64,000 bases of DNA from Galeruca laticollis (GCA_963921935.1 OY998175.1:287526246-287590245), one strand, 5' to 3'. Positions 11,870 to 24,037 are shown, numbered from the stretch's first letter. The notes: generated by a model not told the origin, from the sequence alone. Numbers and translations: made by a program.

Positions 11870-13484
11870 CAGCTAATGAGACCGGTTTCTTATCAATAAC
11901 AATATAAAATGAATGAAACTAAAATTGTTTAATACACAGATATCGTACGTATACTTTGTTGTCAATAATTTAATTTTGAAGATACCAGCAAATGCACTTA
12001 CGGCTGTAAAAGTATCCCAACACAAAATTCACAATTATTACTTTGGTAACACTTAGCAACTTTGGAGAATGGGATCTTTGACTATATTAAAAAAAAAATG
12101 TCTCGAACTACTGTTAATCTGAAATGTCTTAACGACTAAAAATCTTTTCTACCTTTATTTTTATGTCATAAACTTTTTTTTTCTCATTTTAAACGCAAAA
12201 TTAAATGTACAGTTTTTGATTCTTAGTCACGTGATCGAAAACGTTCCACTATTGGCTACATTACTAGTGCCGTCACAAAGTCGCAAATATTATTTTGGCC
12301 GACTCTGCCGGTGGTTAAATTTTCGGGTTTTGAAATTGCTTATTGTTGAACAGATATTTGATTCGTATAAGCACTAGTTAATTTGGACAATAATACTCAA
12401 TATGAAGGAAGCTAATTTCGTAAAGCCAATAGTGGAAACATTCTAAGAGTGGATGTGAAAATGATTGCATTATTTTTAAAGAATCGTCCAAACTTTTATG
12501 ATGCAGAAGTGAAAAACGTAATACCTGCAAAGTGTAATTACCTGTGACAAGTATTTTATAAATATACAATAATATACGAGATATTTATTCGATTTTTAGA
12601 ATATTTTATTTTTAAATCGTTTTGTCGAGCTTTTGACAATATCGCAAATGAAATTCCTTTTCCCAAAACAAAAGTTTGAAACACCAATCTCAACCTAAAC
12701 TCACTCCCCTCCCCCCCGCCGTATATTTTCTATTTTACCTACCAAAAAAAGACAATCAACATTTGGATATTCGATAGAAATTGTTAACTCGTTGAAGACT
12801 CGTCGTGACATATTTTGATGTGTTCAAACCGGCCGGAATCGTAGATATTTTTAAGTTCATGTCAAGCGAGTATGCAGATCAACCTCCAATCTCCAACAAA
12901 TCTCCAGTAGACCACGGTAGATGATATTGTTATAAGCTCGACCTATTTTTTACGTATTATTATTGGTCTCATCAAACCCCAAATTACAGTACGCTTTTTC
13001 TCTCCTAAATTTATCTGAGCAAATCGATCATTTGGTCCTTCGTAGCCTCATGTAACTTGCATTTTGTTTTTTATTGAGTTGATAATTATTTGTATTTTTA
13101 TTAATTGTGTTTTTTAAAGCTAAATTTTAAAATCATTCTTCTTCTCCAGCTGGTGTACTCCTGGGTTGGACTCACTAAGAAATATTTAGTTGCGAACTCT
13201 CGAATTTATAATAAAAATTCTGTTCTCGTCTTCCTTTTTTATCGTATATGCAGCTCGCGTTTGCGATAAACTCGTGAATTTGTAACAAAATTCGGTCCGT
13301 GCTTTTTTTGAATTAGTTTTATTTACGAGCAAAATAACTTCTTTTCACAATGGAAAAACTAAGAAAATTCAAGAATCTACGTTCATCTTGTTTAAATGTG
13401 TGAAATTTTATTGGATATTTCGGAAAATGCAAAAGTGAATAAAACTGTAAGGTCAATGTATCAGGCTCGCTATAATGATATTGA
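11870..13484. other. Non-coding stretch
   Basis: AT-rich with a short C-run near 12710-12720. No gene, RNA or repeat structure is supported. The last 300 bases could be decayed BEL/Pao 5' sequence, since gag motifs begin at about 13490. Confidence 0.4.
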
Positions 13485-13908
13485 AAACTTCGGTTGGTCA
13501 TAATAACGAATCTTTATCGGATATAGAAAAATTTCAATATTTGGAAGAATTATTAGAAGGTTCGCCTCGAGTTTTGATTAGAAATTTACCGTTAACTGAA
13601 CAGCAGCGTTAAAATAGATGTGTCTACCTACCTACTATTGAGATTATGTTGTTTTTATGCTCCTATTTTCACATCTAGATCCTGATATCCTCAAATTGTT
13701 CTAATTTGGAAAACAATTCAACAGAAATTCCCTCTTACGTACAATTAATAGAATTTTTAGAATCTCAAATTATGATGATTCTTCTGGAAAACCACGCTTG
13801 GGAAACATTTCTTCGTCTAATAAAACTCACTTGGTAAGCCAAATCATCCTAACTCAAAGCGCGTCTTAAGCTTACTAGCATCAAAGTCGACTCAACAATG
13901 TCCATTCT

Positions 13909-14403
13909 TAGTCGCATCAACGCCTGCGAACTGTTGGGAAAGTGGTACGACAGGACGGATCGGGATGCGGTTTTCGTTTTAGGAAGAGAATGCAGTCTTC
14001 CTAAAACGATTATCACGAAATGTGGTGCGGTAGATTTTCCCTCCCACCGAAAATTGCATTGCTGCAGGCCAAAGTGCACGCGAAAAATGCATGATCTGGG
14101 AGGCCTTTTGGAAGATTTTCAAATTTGAAAAATAAGGGTCAGAACTGGCCCGAATCGGGTACTCGGGGATTTTCGAGGCCGCTGATCATGAATATAATGT
14201 TCAAATTGACCTCCGAACACCTAGTGCACCAGACCCTGACCCTAAACGTCATCTCCGGGGGTTTTCCTCACAAAATCAAAGAAGGTCAACCAAAAATCAT
14301 TTTGGGGTGTTTTTTGGCCCGCTGAATCCAAATCTGGCATCGGCGAGCACCACACCGGCACCTGGTGCACCGAAACCTGGGCTTGAACGTCATCTCCGAG
14401 AGT
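13909..14403. repeat. Left terminal inverted repeat of the 3.27-kb transposon
   Basis: Reverse complement of parts of 15545-17182. It contains the terminal unique block (13909-14190) and about one 283-bp array unit (14190-14403). Confidence 0.75.
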
Positions 14404-14855
14404 TGTACAGATACGACCCCAACAAACTCACCAAAACCCGTCTCATAATTTGACACATTTATTAATGTGTAACTCTCGCTTAGGGCCCTCGAAAAAGTTG
14501 TTCCAGTGCTGCAGGAACAACGAGAATAATTTCCCCCCAGATCTCCAAAGCATGCCAAGCGGGCCTTTCACTTTCTCACGAAGCGTAGATCGAGCAGCTG
14601 CCGGCATCCACAGTCAGGAGAAACACGTGTTCATTTTTGGAGCTTTTATGTTGCCACGAGATATATTTAATAATAACAAATAGTTCTGTGAGTGATATTT
14701 TTTGTGCATATCAGTGAGGGACATTTTTCGTGCATATCTGTGAATGCTTATTTATTTATCATCTATATCTCAGTCAACGATAACTCGCAGTTCAGCATAT
14801 CTCTTGATTAGAGAGGTAATTCATCAGTAGAGGTCTCATCATAGGAACATATCCA

Positions 14856-15329
14856 TAATCAGGGTGAGTTCCCCATAACTTTTACAATTTACTGGAAATT
14901 TGGTTTGGAGAGCATCTAAAGAGGGTCTATTTGCAAGTCCAAAATTGGCTGCACGGAGACCAGGTGACCATGGACCCATCAGAATGGGGGTGGACGAGAA
15001 CGAAGGACGACACACTGGTCCCTGTACAAATGACACAAAAACCTGCACCTGATAATATTTTGGAACTAATATTCTGTGGATGCGCAGGAAATTGTGATCG
15101 GATGTGCAGGAAGCACGGTCTCCCTTGTAATCTTGCATTTAAAAATTGTGAAGGCTCTAGCTGCACCAACACTGACAAATATTCAGTAAAAACCCTTATA
15201 GCGGCGGAGAGAGAGGCCTTAGATGAAGAAGACTGTCTCCTTCAGAATATGTCAGTTGTTGAGGAAGAAAATGAGAAGAGTTCTGATGTGTCATTTGATG
15301 ATGGAGTTGATATTCAGCAACGTATATAA
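14856..15329 (+). CDS. Cysteine-rich C-terminal fragment of a transposon-associated protein
   Basis: The frame reads HLKRVYLQVQNWLHGD and then DPSEWGWTR.DDTLVPVQM, followed by APDNILELIFCGCAGNC, CRKHGLPCNLAFKNCEG and CTNT; the C-terminal 50 residues are acidic. This R-V-Y-x-Q-x-Q-x-W ... W-G-W ... C-x-C-x3-C ... C-R-K-x-G-L-x-C pattern is one I recall from many uncharacterised insect proteins that occur in repeats, resembling a tesmin/TSO1-type cysteine-rich tail. No function is known to me. It is the only plausible gene between the inverted arms of the 13909-17182 transposon, but the N-terminal part is missing or unrecognisable; no clear ATG precedes it, and the start given is simply where similarity becomes readable. 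Confidence 0.5.
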
Positions 15330-15544
15330 ACATTGCTGTTATTAATTTATGAGGTGAGAGAAAGTTTGAGTTGGGTTGAATTTGATCTGAGTTAAATAAA
15401 ATGTTTTTAATCCGCAATTGTAGAAATATTGACTTCTTTATTTACTTTATATTAATTTCTCTCCTCCTCGCATTATTTAAGTAGAATTAATAATTCCACA
15501 AGATGTAAAGATAAAAATCCCAGCGCGGCAGGGGTCGAGAAGGT

Positions 15545-16960
15545 TGGTTTGAACGTGAAATTCGGGACCACCGCCTCACACAACGGCCCTGTTATGATTC
15601 TCGGATGGTTTTTGGCACTCTTCTCAAGAAAACTCTCGGAGATGACGTTCTAGCCCGCGTTTCGGTTCACCAGGTGCCAGTGGGGTGTTCGCCGATGCCA
15701 GATTTGGATTCAGCGGGCCAAAAAACCCCCAAAATGATTTTTGGTTGACCTTCTTTGATTGTGTCAGGAAAACCCCCGAAGATGACGTTTAGGGTCAGGT
15801 TGTGGTGCACCAGGTTTTCGGGGGGTTGTTTCCGACGTGAAATTCGGGACCACCGCCTCACACAACTGCCCTGTTATGATTTTCGGGTGGTTTTTGGCAC
15901 TCTTCTCAAGAAAACTCTCGGAGATGACGTTCTAGCCCGCGTTTCGGTTCACCAGGTGCCAGTGGGGTGTTCGCCGATGCCAGATTTGGATTCATCAGGC
16001 CAAAAAACCCCCCAAAATGATTTTTGGTTGACCTCCTTTGATTGTGTCAGGAAAACCCCCGGAGATGACGTTTAGGGTCAGGTTGTGGTGCACCAGGTGT
16101 TCGGGGGGTTCTTTCCGACGTGAAATTCGGGACCACCGCCCCACACAACTGCCCTGTTATGATTTTTGGGTGGTTTTTGGCACTCTTCTCAAGAAAACTC
16201 TCGGAGATGACGTTCTAGCCCTCGTTTCGGTTCACCAGGTGCCAGTGGGGTGTTCGCCGATGCCAGATTTGGATTCATCGGGCCAAAAAACCCCGCAAAA
16301 TAATTTTTGGTTGACCTCCTTTGATTGTGTCAGGAAAACCCCCGGAGATGACGTTTAGGGTCAGGTTGTGGTGCACCAGGTGTTCGGGGGGTTCTTTCCG
16401 ACGTGAAATTCGGGACCACCGCCCCACACAACTGCCCTGTTATGATTTTCGGGTGGTTTTTGGCACTCTTCTCAAGAAAACTCTCGGAGATGACGTTCTA
16501 GCCCGGGTTTCGGTGCACCAGGTGCCAGTGGGGTGCTCGCCGATGCCAGATTTGGATTCAGCGGGCCAAAAAAACCTCAAAATGATTTTTGGTTGAACTT
16601 CTTTGATTGTGTCAGGAAAACCCCCGGAGATGACGTTTAGGGTCAGTTTGTGGTGCACCAGGTGTTCGGGGGTTGTTTCCGACTCGAAATTCGGGACCAC
16701 CGCCCCACACAACTGCCCTGTTATGATTTTCGGGTGGTTTTTGGCACTCTTCTCAAGAAAACTCTCGGAGATGACGTTCTAGCCCGGGTTTCGGTGTACC
16801 AGGTGCCAGTGGGGTGCTCGCCGATGCCAGATTTGGATTCAGCGGGCCAAAAAACCGCTCACAATTATTTTTGGTTGACCTTCTTTGATTGTGTCAGGAA
16901 AACCCCCGGAGATGACGTTTAGGGTCAGGTTCTGGTGCACCAGGTGTTCCGAGGTCAATT
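15545..16960. repeat. Tandem array, about five copies of a 282-283 bp unit
   Basis: The marker GAAATTCGGGACCACC recurs near 15557, 15839, 16122, 16405 and 16687, spacing 282-283 bp. Units differ by scattered substitutions and small indels. They lie in the right arm of the transposon; overlapping ORFs of 90-106 residues in them are repeats of the same chance frame, not genes. Confidence 0.9.
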
Positions 16961-17503
16961 TGAACATTATATTTGAAAATCTTCCAAAAGATCTCCCAGA
17001 TAATGCATTTTCGCGTGCACTTTGGCCTGCAGCAATGCAATTTTCGGTGGGAGGGAAAATCTACCGCCCCACATTTCGTGATAATCGTTTTTGGAAGAGA
17101 ATGCAGAAAACCGCATCCCGATCCGTCCTGTCGCACCACTTTCACAGGTTAAACCCAATTTCCACAGGCGTTGACGCGACTATCTGCAAAGAAGCCCATA
17201 GTCCCAAATTTCTCAGCCAACCTCCGTTTGATCGCCATAATATGTGCGAATCGGCATATCTGTGTTTTAATTGCCTAAGGCCCTCCCATGGACTACGTGA
17301 ATGTTCCTCAAAGTATTCGTGCAGAAAATGTGAATATTCCAAACATCATACTTTATTGCATTTCGAATCCAAACCAACTCGCAACGAAAATGTAGCCGCC
17401 CCCTCTACGCAAGCCGTTTCAAACCAACCGACTACTTCTCTAGTCATAATAATAATAATGTTTATTTTAAAAAATGCTACAATTATTTGTACAATAACAA
17501 TTA

Positions 17504-20268
17504 GGGGAGAGTTGGACAAAACCGGGTAGGTTGATAAAACCGGGTACCCTTAATTCATCTAACTAACTGCTGCCATCTATCAGACAATGTTAAAATTAGT
17601 GTCCCTAAACCGCCAATAGTCGCGTGTATCCATTTCTACATCGTTTGAGTAACCTGTGCCGGAGCAGTAAGACCTCGCCTGTTTTTTGGGGTAGCAAACT
17701 CGATTTTTAAGGTAAGTTTATAGTTTTTTTCCTCTACTGAATAACTAATGACCATTTCAAAATTTAATACATGTAACCTAATATATTACCTTTAATTTGG
17801 TCAAAAATTTTGAATATCATTCCATAACCTAAAAATTTAAATAATATTTAATGTCTTCTTTACGAGTTGGACAAAACCGGGTAGTCCGAAAATCGACAAA
17901 ACCGGGTACCCGATTTTATCAGACCTTTTGTTACTTCCAGTTTCTACAGCTGTTCTTTTGCTTTCAGTTAACTACAACATGTCGCATGTGCTAGAACATA
18001 GGATGGGATACAAAAGAGCCACTCAAAGTTTCAATTCCTCAATCCACTTTAGAAGATCGTGTGAAAAAAGTAATAAATGGTAACTCTGTTGAAGAAGCTA
18101 GTAAGAAAGGTACGAATTACCTTCAATTTATTTCTGTTTTCTTATTTAAAATAAAAATAATTTTAGTTCTGGGTCGGTACAAGCCTGTGTTTAGAGCTGC
18201 CCAAGAGGATGAGCTAGCTTCGCATATCCTACAAATGGAAAGCAGACTATTCGGATTTACTTTATCTGAACTAAGAATTCTTGCTTACGAACTAGCCGTG
18301 CAGAATAACATCAACCACAATTTTAATACAGAAAAGAAAATGGCTAGTAAATGTGGGCTTTACTCGTTTTTGTCACGGCATCCAAATCTTCGATTAAGGA
18401 CTCCAGAAGCTACTTCAATTGGACGAGCTATAGAATTCAACCCAGTAGCAGTAGGGAAGTTTTTCACTCTGTTAACACAAGTTTATAACCAACACAAGTT
18501 TCCTCCTGAGCGCATATGGAATGTTGATGAAACGGGAATTACAACCGTCCCCAACAAGCAATCTAAAGTTATTTATATGAGAGGAAAACGACAAATTTGT
18601 GCTCTGGTTTCCGCTGAAAGAGGAACTTTGGTTACCGCCGAAATCTGTATGAGCACAAGTGGTTCCTATATGGCTACAATGCTGATTTTTCCTAGAAAGC
18701 TTCCAAATGCGCAGCTTCTAGGCCACGCTCCTCCTGGAACATTTGCTGAGTTCCACCCAAGTGGATGGATCCAAACAGATATTTTTATTAAGTGGTTTAA
18801 ATTCATCGAGTTTACTCACTCGACACCACAAAATCGTGTTCTATTGCTTCTTGATGGACACGTGACCCATACAAAAAGCCTGGAGTTGATAAATCTGGCC
18901 AGAGAAAATCACGTTATTATCATTATGCTTTCCACCGCATACTACGCACCGGTTACAACCACTTGACGTGTCATTTATGGCTCCCTTGAACACATATTAT
19001 GGAGAAGAAGTAAGAAAATGGATGTGCCAGCATCCTGGAAGACGTGTTACAATTTATGAAGTGGGAGAACTCTTGTGGTGAGGCTTTTGTTAAATCGGCA
19101 GTTATGCAAACTGCAATAAATGGTTTCAGGAAGTCTGGAATTTATCCGCTTAATCCTGAAGTTTTTTCTGAGTGGATGTTGGCTCCCTCAGAAACTACAG
19201 AGCGAGAACTAAAGATACAAGAAGATGAATCTACGACACCCAATTGGAACAAGGATTTAGGCAAAGAACTCGATAAAGATTCTACTTCAACTACAAAGCT
19301 GACAGCTACACAATTATTAGCTCCTTTACCTCCACCTATCGATTTTCCCCAACCAAGCTGTAGCCGTATCGATTCTCCCCAATCAAGCTGTAGCCGTATC
19401 GATTCTCCCCATCCAAGCTGTAGCTCTTTAAACTCTCACACTGCAAATCATACTAACCTCTCTTCATCTTCTAAACAAGCCACCACTAAATCTGATAGTT
19501 TACAAGCAACATTACCAAAACCAATATGTGATTTTTCAGTCTCTCCAAAAGAGGTTTTTCCGATCCCCAAGGCAACCAAGAAGCCATCCAACGATAACAG
19601 GAGAAGAGGAAAGGCTGCTGTAATAACATCATCTCCTTATAAGTCCGAGTTAGAGGCAAATTGTAAAAAATCTCCAGTCGTAAAAAAATTAAAGCTAAAT
19701 GAACCGGACAAAAAAGGAAAAAATGTGGTAAAAAAGGCTGCACCAAAAACAAAATTGGTTCCGAAATTAAAGATTGCAGATTCTGATAGTTCGGAGGAAG
19801 AAGATAATAATGACGATGCGTGTCTGTATTGCAATGAATTATATTCAAACTCTAAGGCAAAGGCAGCCTGGATAAAATGTGGGTCTTGCAACAAATGGGC
19901 TCATGAAGCCTGTAGTGCCTATTATGATGTAGATGAAGTTTTCATTTGCGACTTCTGTTCATAGATTTTCGATTTTTGTTCACATATTTTCAATAAATAT
20001 TTTATTTTCTGCCTATCAGTCTTTTTACATGGTAATTAAGTTACTACCCGGTTTTATCATACCGGTTGGACAAAACCGGGTATTTTGCAATATTTTCTTA
20101 AAAATAAAAAAAATAGAAAATTTAAGAATATTTATAAAAATTGACATTGGTATATCAACCTTAAGTCATTTGAGAATATTTCTATCTGTAGCAAACGTTT
20201 GCTACTCTAACATAGCAGAAGAAGTAGTCAGTTTTTGTACTGGTACCCGGTTTTGTCCAACGCTCCCC
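17504..20268 (+). mobile_element. pogo-like DNA transposon with complete ends
   Basis: Terminal inverted repeats of about 25 bp: GGGGAGAGTTGGACAAAACC at 17504 and the complement GGTTTTGTCCAACGCTCCCC ending at 20268. Both sides are flanked by TA (17502-17503 and 20269-20270), the duplication typical of the Tc1/mariner-pogo group. The GACAAAACCGGGTA block recurs at about 17870, 17888 and 20070 as subterminal copies, which may be transposase binding sites. The interior encodes one transposase gene. Length 2765 bp. Confidence 0.9.
17979..19964 (+). pseudogene. pogo-like DDE_1 transposase with C-terminal PHD-type finger
   Basis: Reading order: an N-terminal helix-turn-helix (psq-like) segment (GYKRATQSFN, then TLEDRVKKVINGN), a 57-bp in-frame intron at 18110-18166 (GTACGA...TTTTAG), and the DDE_1 core with WNVDETG (18520), LLLLDGH (18845) and THRLQPLD (18950), the three expected catalytic acidic positions. 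The C-terminal 50 residues form a Cys-rich finger CLYCNELY...CGSCNKWAHEAC...CDFC (19830-19960), a PHD-type finger common in insect pogo proteins, preceded by a lysine- and serine-rich linker. Frameshifts near 18040, 18930 and 19073 disable it. A possible 5' leader intron runs 17712-17967 (GTAAGT...TTTCAG). The role would be cut-and-paste transposition in the nucleus. Confidence 0.88.
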
Positions 20269-21170
20269 TACAATATGTAATACAATGATGTCAAACACAA
20301 TGATATTTCAAAACCGATGTTTTAAAAAATCCTCAACACAATAGGATTCCAGTTCTACAAGTATCTTATTGATGTTTTTTTTTAATTGAATGCTACTTGC
20401 AGAACGTATTAGAAGTACTGGTAAAATTTCATTGCCACATAATACTGAGATTTTTCAGTAAATCCCAATGTATGATACGGATAAATGATGTGATGCCTCC
20501 TGGTGTTATATTCGTGTTCTGTGGCATTTATATTAAAAATTATCTATTTTTAAACAAATACATCAAACATTCAAAAACACAGTCATGATGTTATTATTCT
20601 TAAAAACTGTTCGACAAGGCTCCTTATAATGTTTGCAATTGATTATTCTCATTATTCTTTTTTGAATAACAAATATCCCATTTGTGTTCTTATTGAATCC
20701 CCAAAAAAGTATACCGATTCAAAATTTGCAAAATAAAGATATAAAGCTGCTTGCTTGTCTATATATTTACAGATTATTCTTAGTCCATAGGACACTTTTC
20801 CAAGCTTCGAAGAGATTTCCTCCATATGTTGCGACTAGTTGAAATTCAATATGACAGGGAAAAAGAGATATTAAAATTAAGTCAATTGAAATATGCTAAA
20901 AATATTTTAAAATGGTTCAGTATGTAAAACTGTAGTGGTACAAATATACGAATAGATCCAAAATTAAAAATAAATATTTGTAGTAAATATCAAAGTATAA
21001 CTTCAAAACCGTTTTGGCAAATGATTGGAAGCCTTATGTATTTCATGCTTGGTACCAGACCAGATATATGCCTTGCTTTAAACATTTTCAGTCGTTACCA
21101 GGATAAAGCCACAAATGAAATATATAATCACTTGAGAAGAATTCCGAGATATCTTAAATCAACAATAGAC

Positions 21171-24037
21171 ACCATTGCCGTGGTGGAATACTGAATGCGA
21201 TAAAGCTATTAAACGATACAAAGCGTCATTTAATAAATTAAAACGAAATAAATCACTGCGGAACCTAGTAGACTATAAGAGAAGAAGAGCCCAAGCAAGA
21301 TACATCACAAATAATGCTAGAAAAAACTCCTGGAAAGCGTTCACATCCAACATAAACAGCTCTACACCTTTAAGTACCGTGTGGCAAAATCTAAGAAAAA
21401 TATTAGGAAAAAACAAATTTACAAAAATTCCTTTTATAGCTCACAACAATAGCACAGTCTCAAATAACGAAGAGATGACCGAATTATTTGCAACACATTT
21501 TGAGCACAACTCGCGCAACTCAAACTACTCACAAGAATTTCTGGAATTTGAAACTACTAAAGAAGCCGAATTCTTAGATTACGATGACCATGACAACAAC
21601 ATACTTAATATCCCGTTAACTATAGACGAACTTAATTTTTCATTAGACACAACCAAAAATTCTGCCCCAGGACCTGATAATATTCCATTAATCTTTCTCC
21701 AAAAACTCCCTCATATTGCCAAGTCATACCTTCTCCAAATATTCAACCTAATCTGGACAAAAAATATTTTCCCATCCACGTGGTCACAGGCAAGAACTAA
21801 GTTAACTTTATACCGACCAATATCTCTTACCAACGCACTAAGCAAAATAATGGAAAAAATCATAAACAAAAGACTATTGTGGACATTAGAAGACAGAAAC
21901 CTCTTAATACAAGAACAAAGCGGTTTCCGTCAAAACAGATCAACATTAGACGATCTCATTGATTTGGAATCCGAAATCCACGAATCTTTCGCAAATAAAC
22001 AAGATTGCCTTGCAGTTTTCATCGATATCACAAAAGCCTTGGATACAGCGTGGCGTCATGGCATTATCAAAACTCTTCATTCATGGGGCATCAAAGGAAA
22101 CATCCTAAAATTCATACAAAATTTTCTTAATAATCGTTTCTTTCGTGTCCGTACCAATAACACAACTTCAACTCTAAAACAACAAACTAACGGGACTCCC
22201 CAAGGATCAGTCATTAGTTCAACACTTTTCCTGATCGCGGTCAACGACATATTAAACCATCATTCCAAACTAGTCAAAGGCAGATTATATGCTGACGATT
22301 TGGTAATATTCTCCAAGGGTAAGAACGTCGACTAAATTCAGAAACACATCCAAGAAACATTAAACCAACTTCAAAACTGGTCTAAGCTCACGGGACTGCA
22401 ATTTTCAACAGAGAAGACCAAATGCATATTATTTTCTAGAAAACACAATCCTGTGTCTCCTGAACTCAAACTTAACAACATTTCCCTAAACTATGTCGAT
22501 AACATCAGATTTCTTGGAATGATTGTTGACAAAAAACTCAGCTGGAAGAAACACATACTACATATAAAAAAATAATGCCAAAACGGTATAAACCTTATGA
22601 AAACACTCTCAAGCAAATCCTGGGGATCTGACTATACCTGTCTAATGCACATATATAAAACACTCATTCGCGCAAAGATAGACTACGGCTCTATAGTATA
22701 TGCGACACCTAAAAAACTACTCTAAACCAACTCGAAACCATTCAAAACACAGCACTAAGAATAGCAACAGGAGCATTCTGTTCAAGTCCAATTAAAAGCC
22801 TACAGTGCGAAACCGGGGAACCTTCTCTACAACTCCGGAGAAAATACCTTGCCGATTCATACGCACTATCCATCAGCACAAACCAGCAGAATCCAGTCTA
22901 CATTAACATACTGACCAAGCACTACAAAACTTTACATTCGGCAAATATCAAAACAGACCCACCATTCTATGCAAGAGCTAGTAAAATTCTCACAGAACTC
23001 CAAATCAAACGTCCCCGCTTCCTTTCCAACAAAATTAAAACTCCCCCTCCATGGTCGATCAATATCCCTCCCAGCGACACTTCACTGTGCAAATTTAACA
23101 AATTAGAAACCCCCCATACCCTAATTAGGAAAACATTTGCCTCCATACTTGACAAATATCCACAATTTCACGTCGCATACATAGACGCATCCAAAACCTC
23201 TGATGGCGTAGGCGCGGCAGTGATCATGCAAAACAGTACACTACAATTCAAGTTACCCGAAATAAGCAGCGTCTGCACTGGAGAACTATACGCCATTCTT
23301 CAAGCACTAACTCACATAAAAACAAAAAATACTTCAAGATCCCTCATAATAACAGACTCTCTTAACTCAATCCATATTATCAATCAACTTTATCCCACAC
23401 ATCCAATAGCCCTCCAAATTGAAGTCGAATTATCGCAGTTGCAACATTCCAATAGCTTTGTGGAAATACTTTGGGTTCCCTCTCATACTGGCCTTCAAGG
23501 AAACGAAGAATGCGACCGCAAATCATGACAAGCAGCAATTAGTGAAACCGTGAGTGAAGTGCAAACGGTAGTCTATAACGACATAAAACCACGACTTAAA
23601 TCAAAAGTGCTAAAATTGTGGCAAATCGAGTGGCAAACGTCCCGATCGAAACTACGCGACATGAAACCGGAAGTGAAACCTCTAGCGCAGCCAATAAACA
23701 AACGATCGCTTCAAGTTAAACTGACTAGGTTACGAATAGGCCACACCAAACTTACTCATAGTTACTTAATTACTAAAAGTGAACCCCCAAAATATGAATT
23801 ATGCAAGATCCAGCTAACTATCAAACAGTTAATAACCGATTGCCCAAAATTCCAACAATCAAGACAAGATAACAACCTCAGCAACAATTAAGACCAAGTT
23901 CTTGGCGAAAACTGTAATACACAGAACCTTTTTAAATATCTACGTGACATTAACATATCAACTAAACTATAAACAACCCATATTTGTGTCGCTAATTACG
24001 CCAGTGGTAGATGCGACTTGCTTGTAAATAAAAAAAA
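21171..24037 (+). mobile_element. 5'-truncated LINE with poly(A) and 10-bp target site duplication
   Basis: AACAATAGAC occurs immediately left (21161-21170) and again right after an A-run (24038-24047). The copy begins inside ORF2 at the endonuclease-RT linker and ends in about 8-9 A residues. These are the hallmarks of target-primed reverse transcription of a truncated LINE into the copia pol gene. Confidence 0.93.
21175..23891 (+). pseudogene. LINE ORF2: reverse transcriptase, RNase H and C-terminal zinc motif
   Basis: The first 386-residue ORF (21175-22335) starts at the PWWNTECDKA linker and contains the RT: SAPGPDNIP (21660), FRQNRSTLDD, FIDITKALDTAW (22020; F-D of the usual A-F-D is L-D), GTPQGSVISS (22195) and the catalytic LYADDLVIF (22285). 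Stops at about 22333 and 22573 and a frameshift near 22710 break the thumb region (LIRAKIDYGSIVY). RNase H follows: YIDASKTSDGVGAA (23180), CTGELYAI (23275), ITDSLNSI (23350), WVPSHTGLQGNEECD (23470), then a stop. The C-terminal segment (23550-23891) has RLRIGHTKLTHSYL and a worn CX2C-H-C motif (PPKYELCKIQL...DCPKF). The endonuclease is absent because of 5' truncation. Group: RNase H-bearing I/Jockey-like LINE, same as the copies at 4672-5876 and 7935-10535. Confidence 0.88.

Larger units (their letters stand above)
13909..17182. mobile_element. Long-TIR DNA transposon with internal tandem array, superfamily unassigned
   Basis: The ends are inverted copies: TAGTCGC.TCAACGCCTG at 13909 and its complement ending at 17182. 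The left arm (13909-14403) is the reverse complement of sequence in the right arm, including shared blocks around TTTTCGGTGGGAG and GGACGGATCGGGATG. The right arm holds about five tandem copies of a 283-bp unit, the left arm roughly one. Flanks show the triplet TCT on both sides, and the surrounding BEL/Pao gag frame makes sense when the element is skipped, so both edges are well placed. The unique interior (14404-15540) carries a cysteine-rich ORF. A 3-bp duplication is compatible with several superfamilies (for example CACTA-like, Harbinger-like, Academ); no transposase catalytic motif was recognised, so I leave it unassigned. Confidence 0.75.
13485..17445 (+). pseudogene. BEL/Pao gag remnant, split by a 3.27-kb transposon
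   Basis: The left part (13485-13908) reads HNNESLSDIEKFQYL and later LEGSPRVLIRNLPL, the DUF1759 region of BEL/Pao Gag, with a stop near 13608 and frameshifts. Next to the break the frame reads ASKSTQQCPF. To the right of the transposon the reading resumes with KEAHSPKF, CFNCLRPSHGLREC and CRKCEYSKHHTLLH (17180-17360), the gag zinc knuckles. The two sides fit around a 3-base duplication (TCT), so one ancestral gag was interrupted. The copy ends at about 17445 where a minus-strand LINE abuts. The BEL/Pao integrase and LTR at 24725-25863, on the same strand, may be the other end of this element with the middle lost. Confidence 0.75.
17446..20850 (-). mobile_element. 5'-truncated LINE (Jockey/CR1-like RT C-terminus), split by pogo
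   Basis: On the minus strand from about 20830, the translation reads FWGFNKNTNGIFVIQKRIMR, INCKHYKEPCR and, nearer the 3' end, PYHTLGFTEKSQYYVAMKFYQ (about 20500-20430). These are the thumb and C-terminal segments of Jockey/CR1-type LINE reverse transcriptases (IQKRALRI..., SPYYxGIKxYN...). After the pogo element the remaining 3' end (17446-17503) ends in an ATT/TAA-type simple repeat at about 17446-17460. Several stops and frameshifts. The pogo element therefore inserted into an already truncated LINE, which itself sits against a BEL/Pao gag. Confidence 0.65.

Noticed and set aside
15755..16922. Overlapping plus-strand ORFs of 90-106 residues repeated every 283 bp
   Set aside because: They are the same chance frame repeated by the tandem array; no protein family signal, and reverse frames are equally open.
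16885..17529. 214-residue plus-strand ORF as one gene
   Set aside because: It is a chance fusion of the transposon's right arm with BEL/Pao gag knuckles and LINE tail sequence.
19486..19894. Minus-strand ORFs opposite the pogo gene
   Set aside because: Antisense shadows of the lysine- and serine-rich transposase tail.
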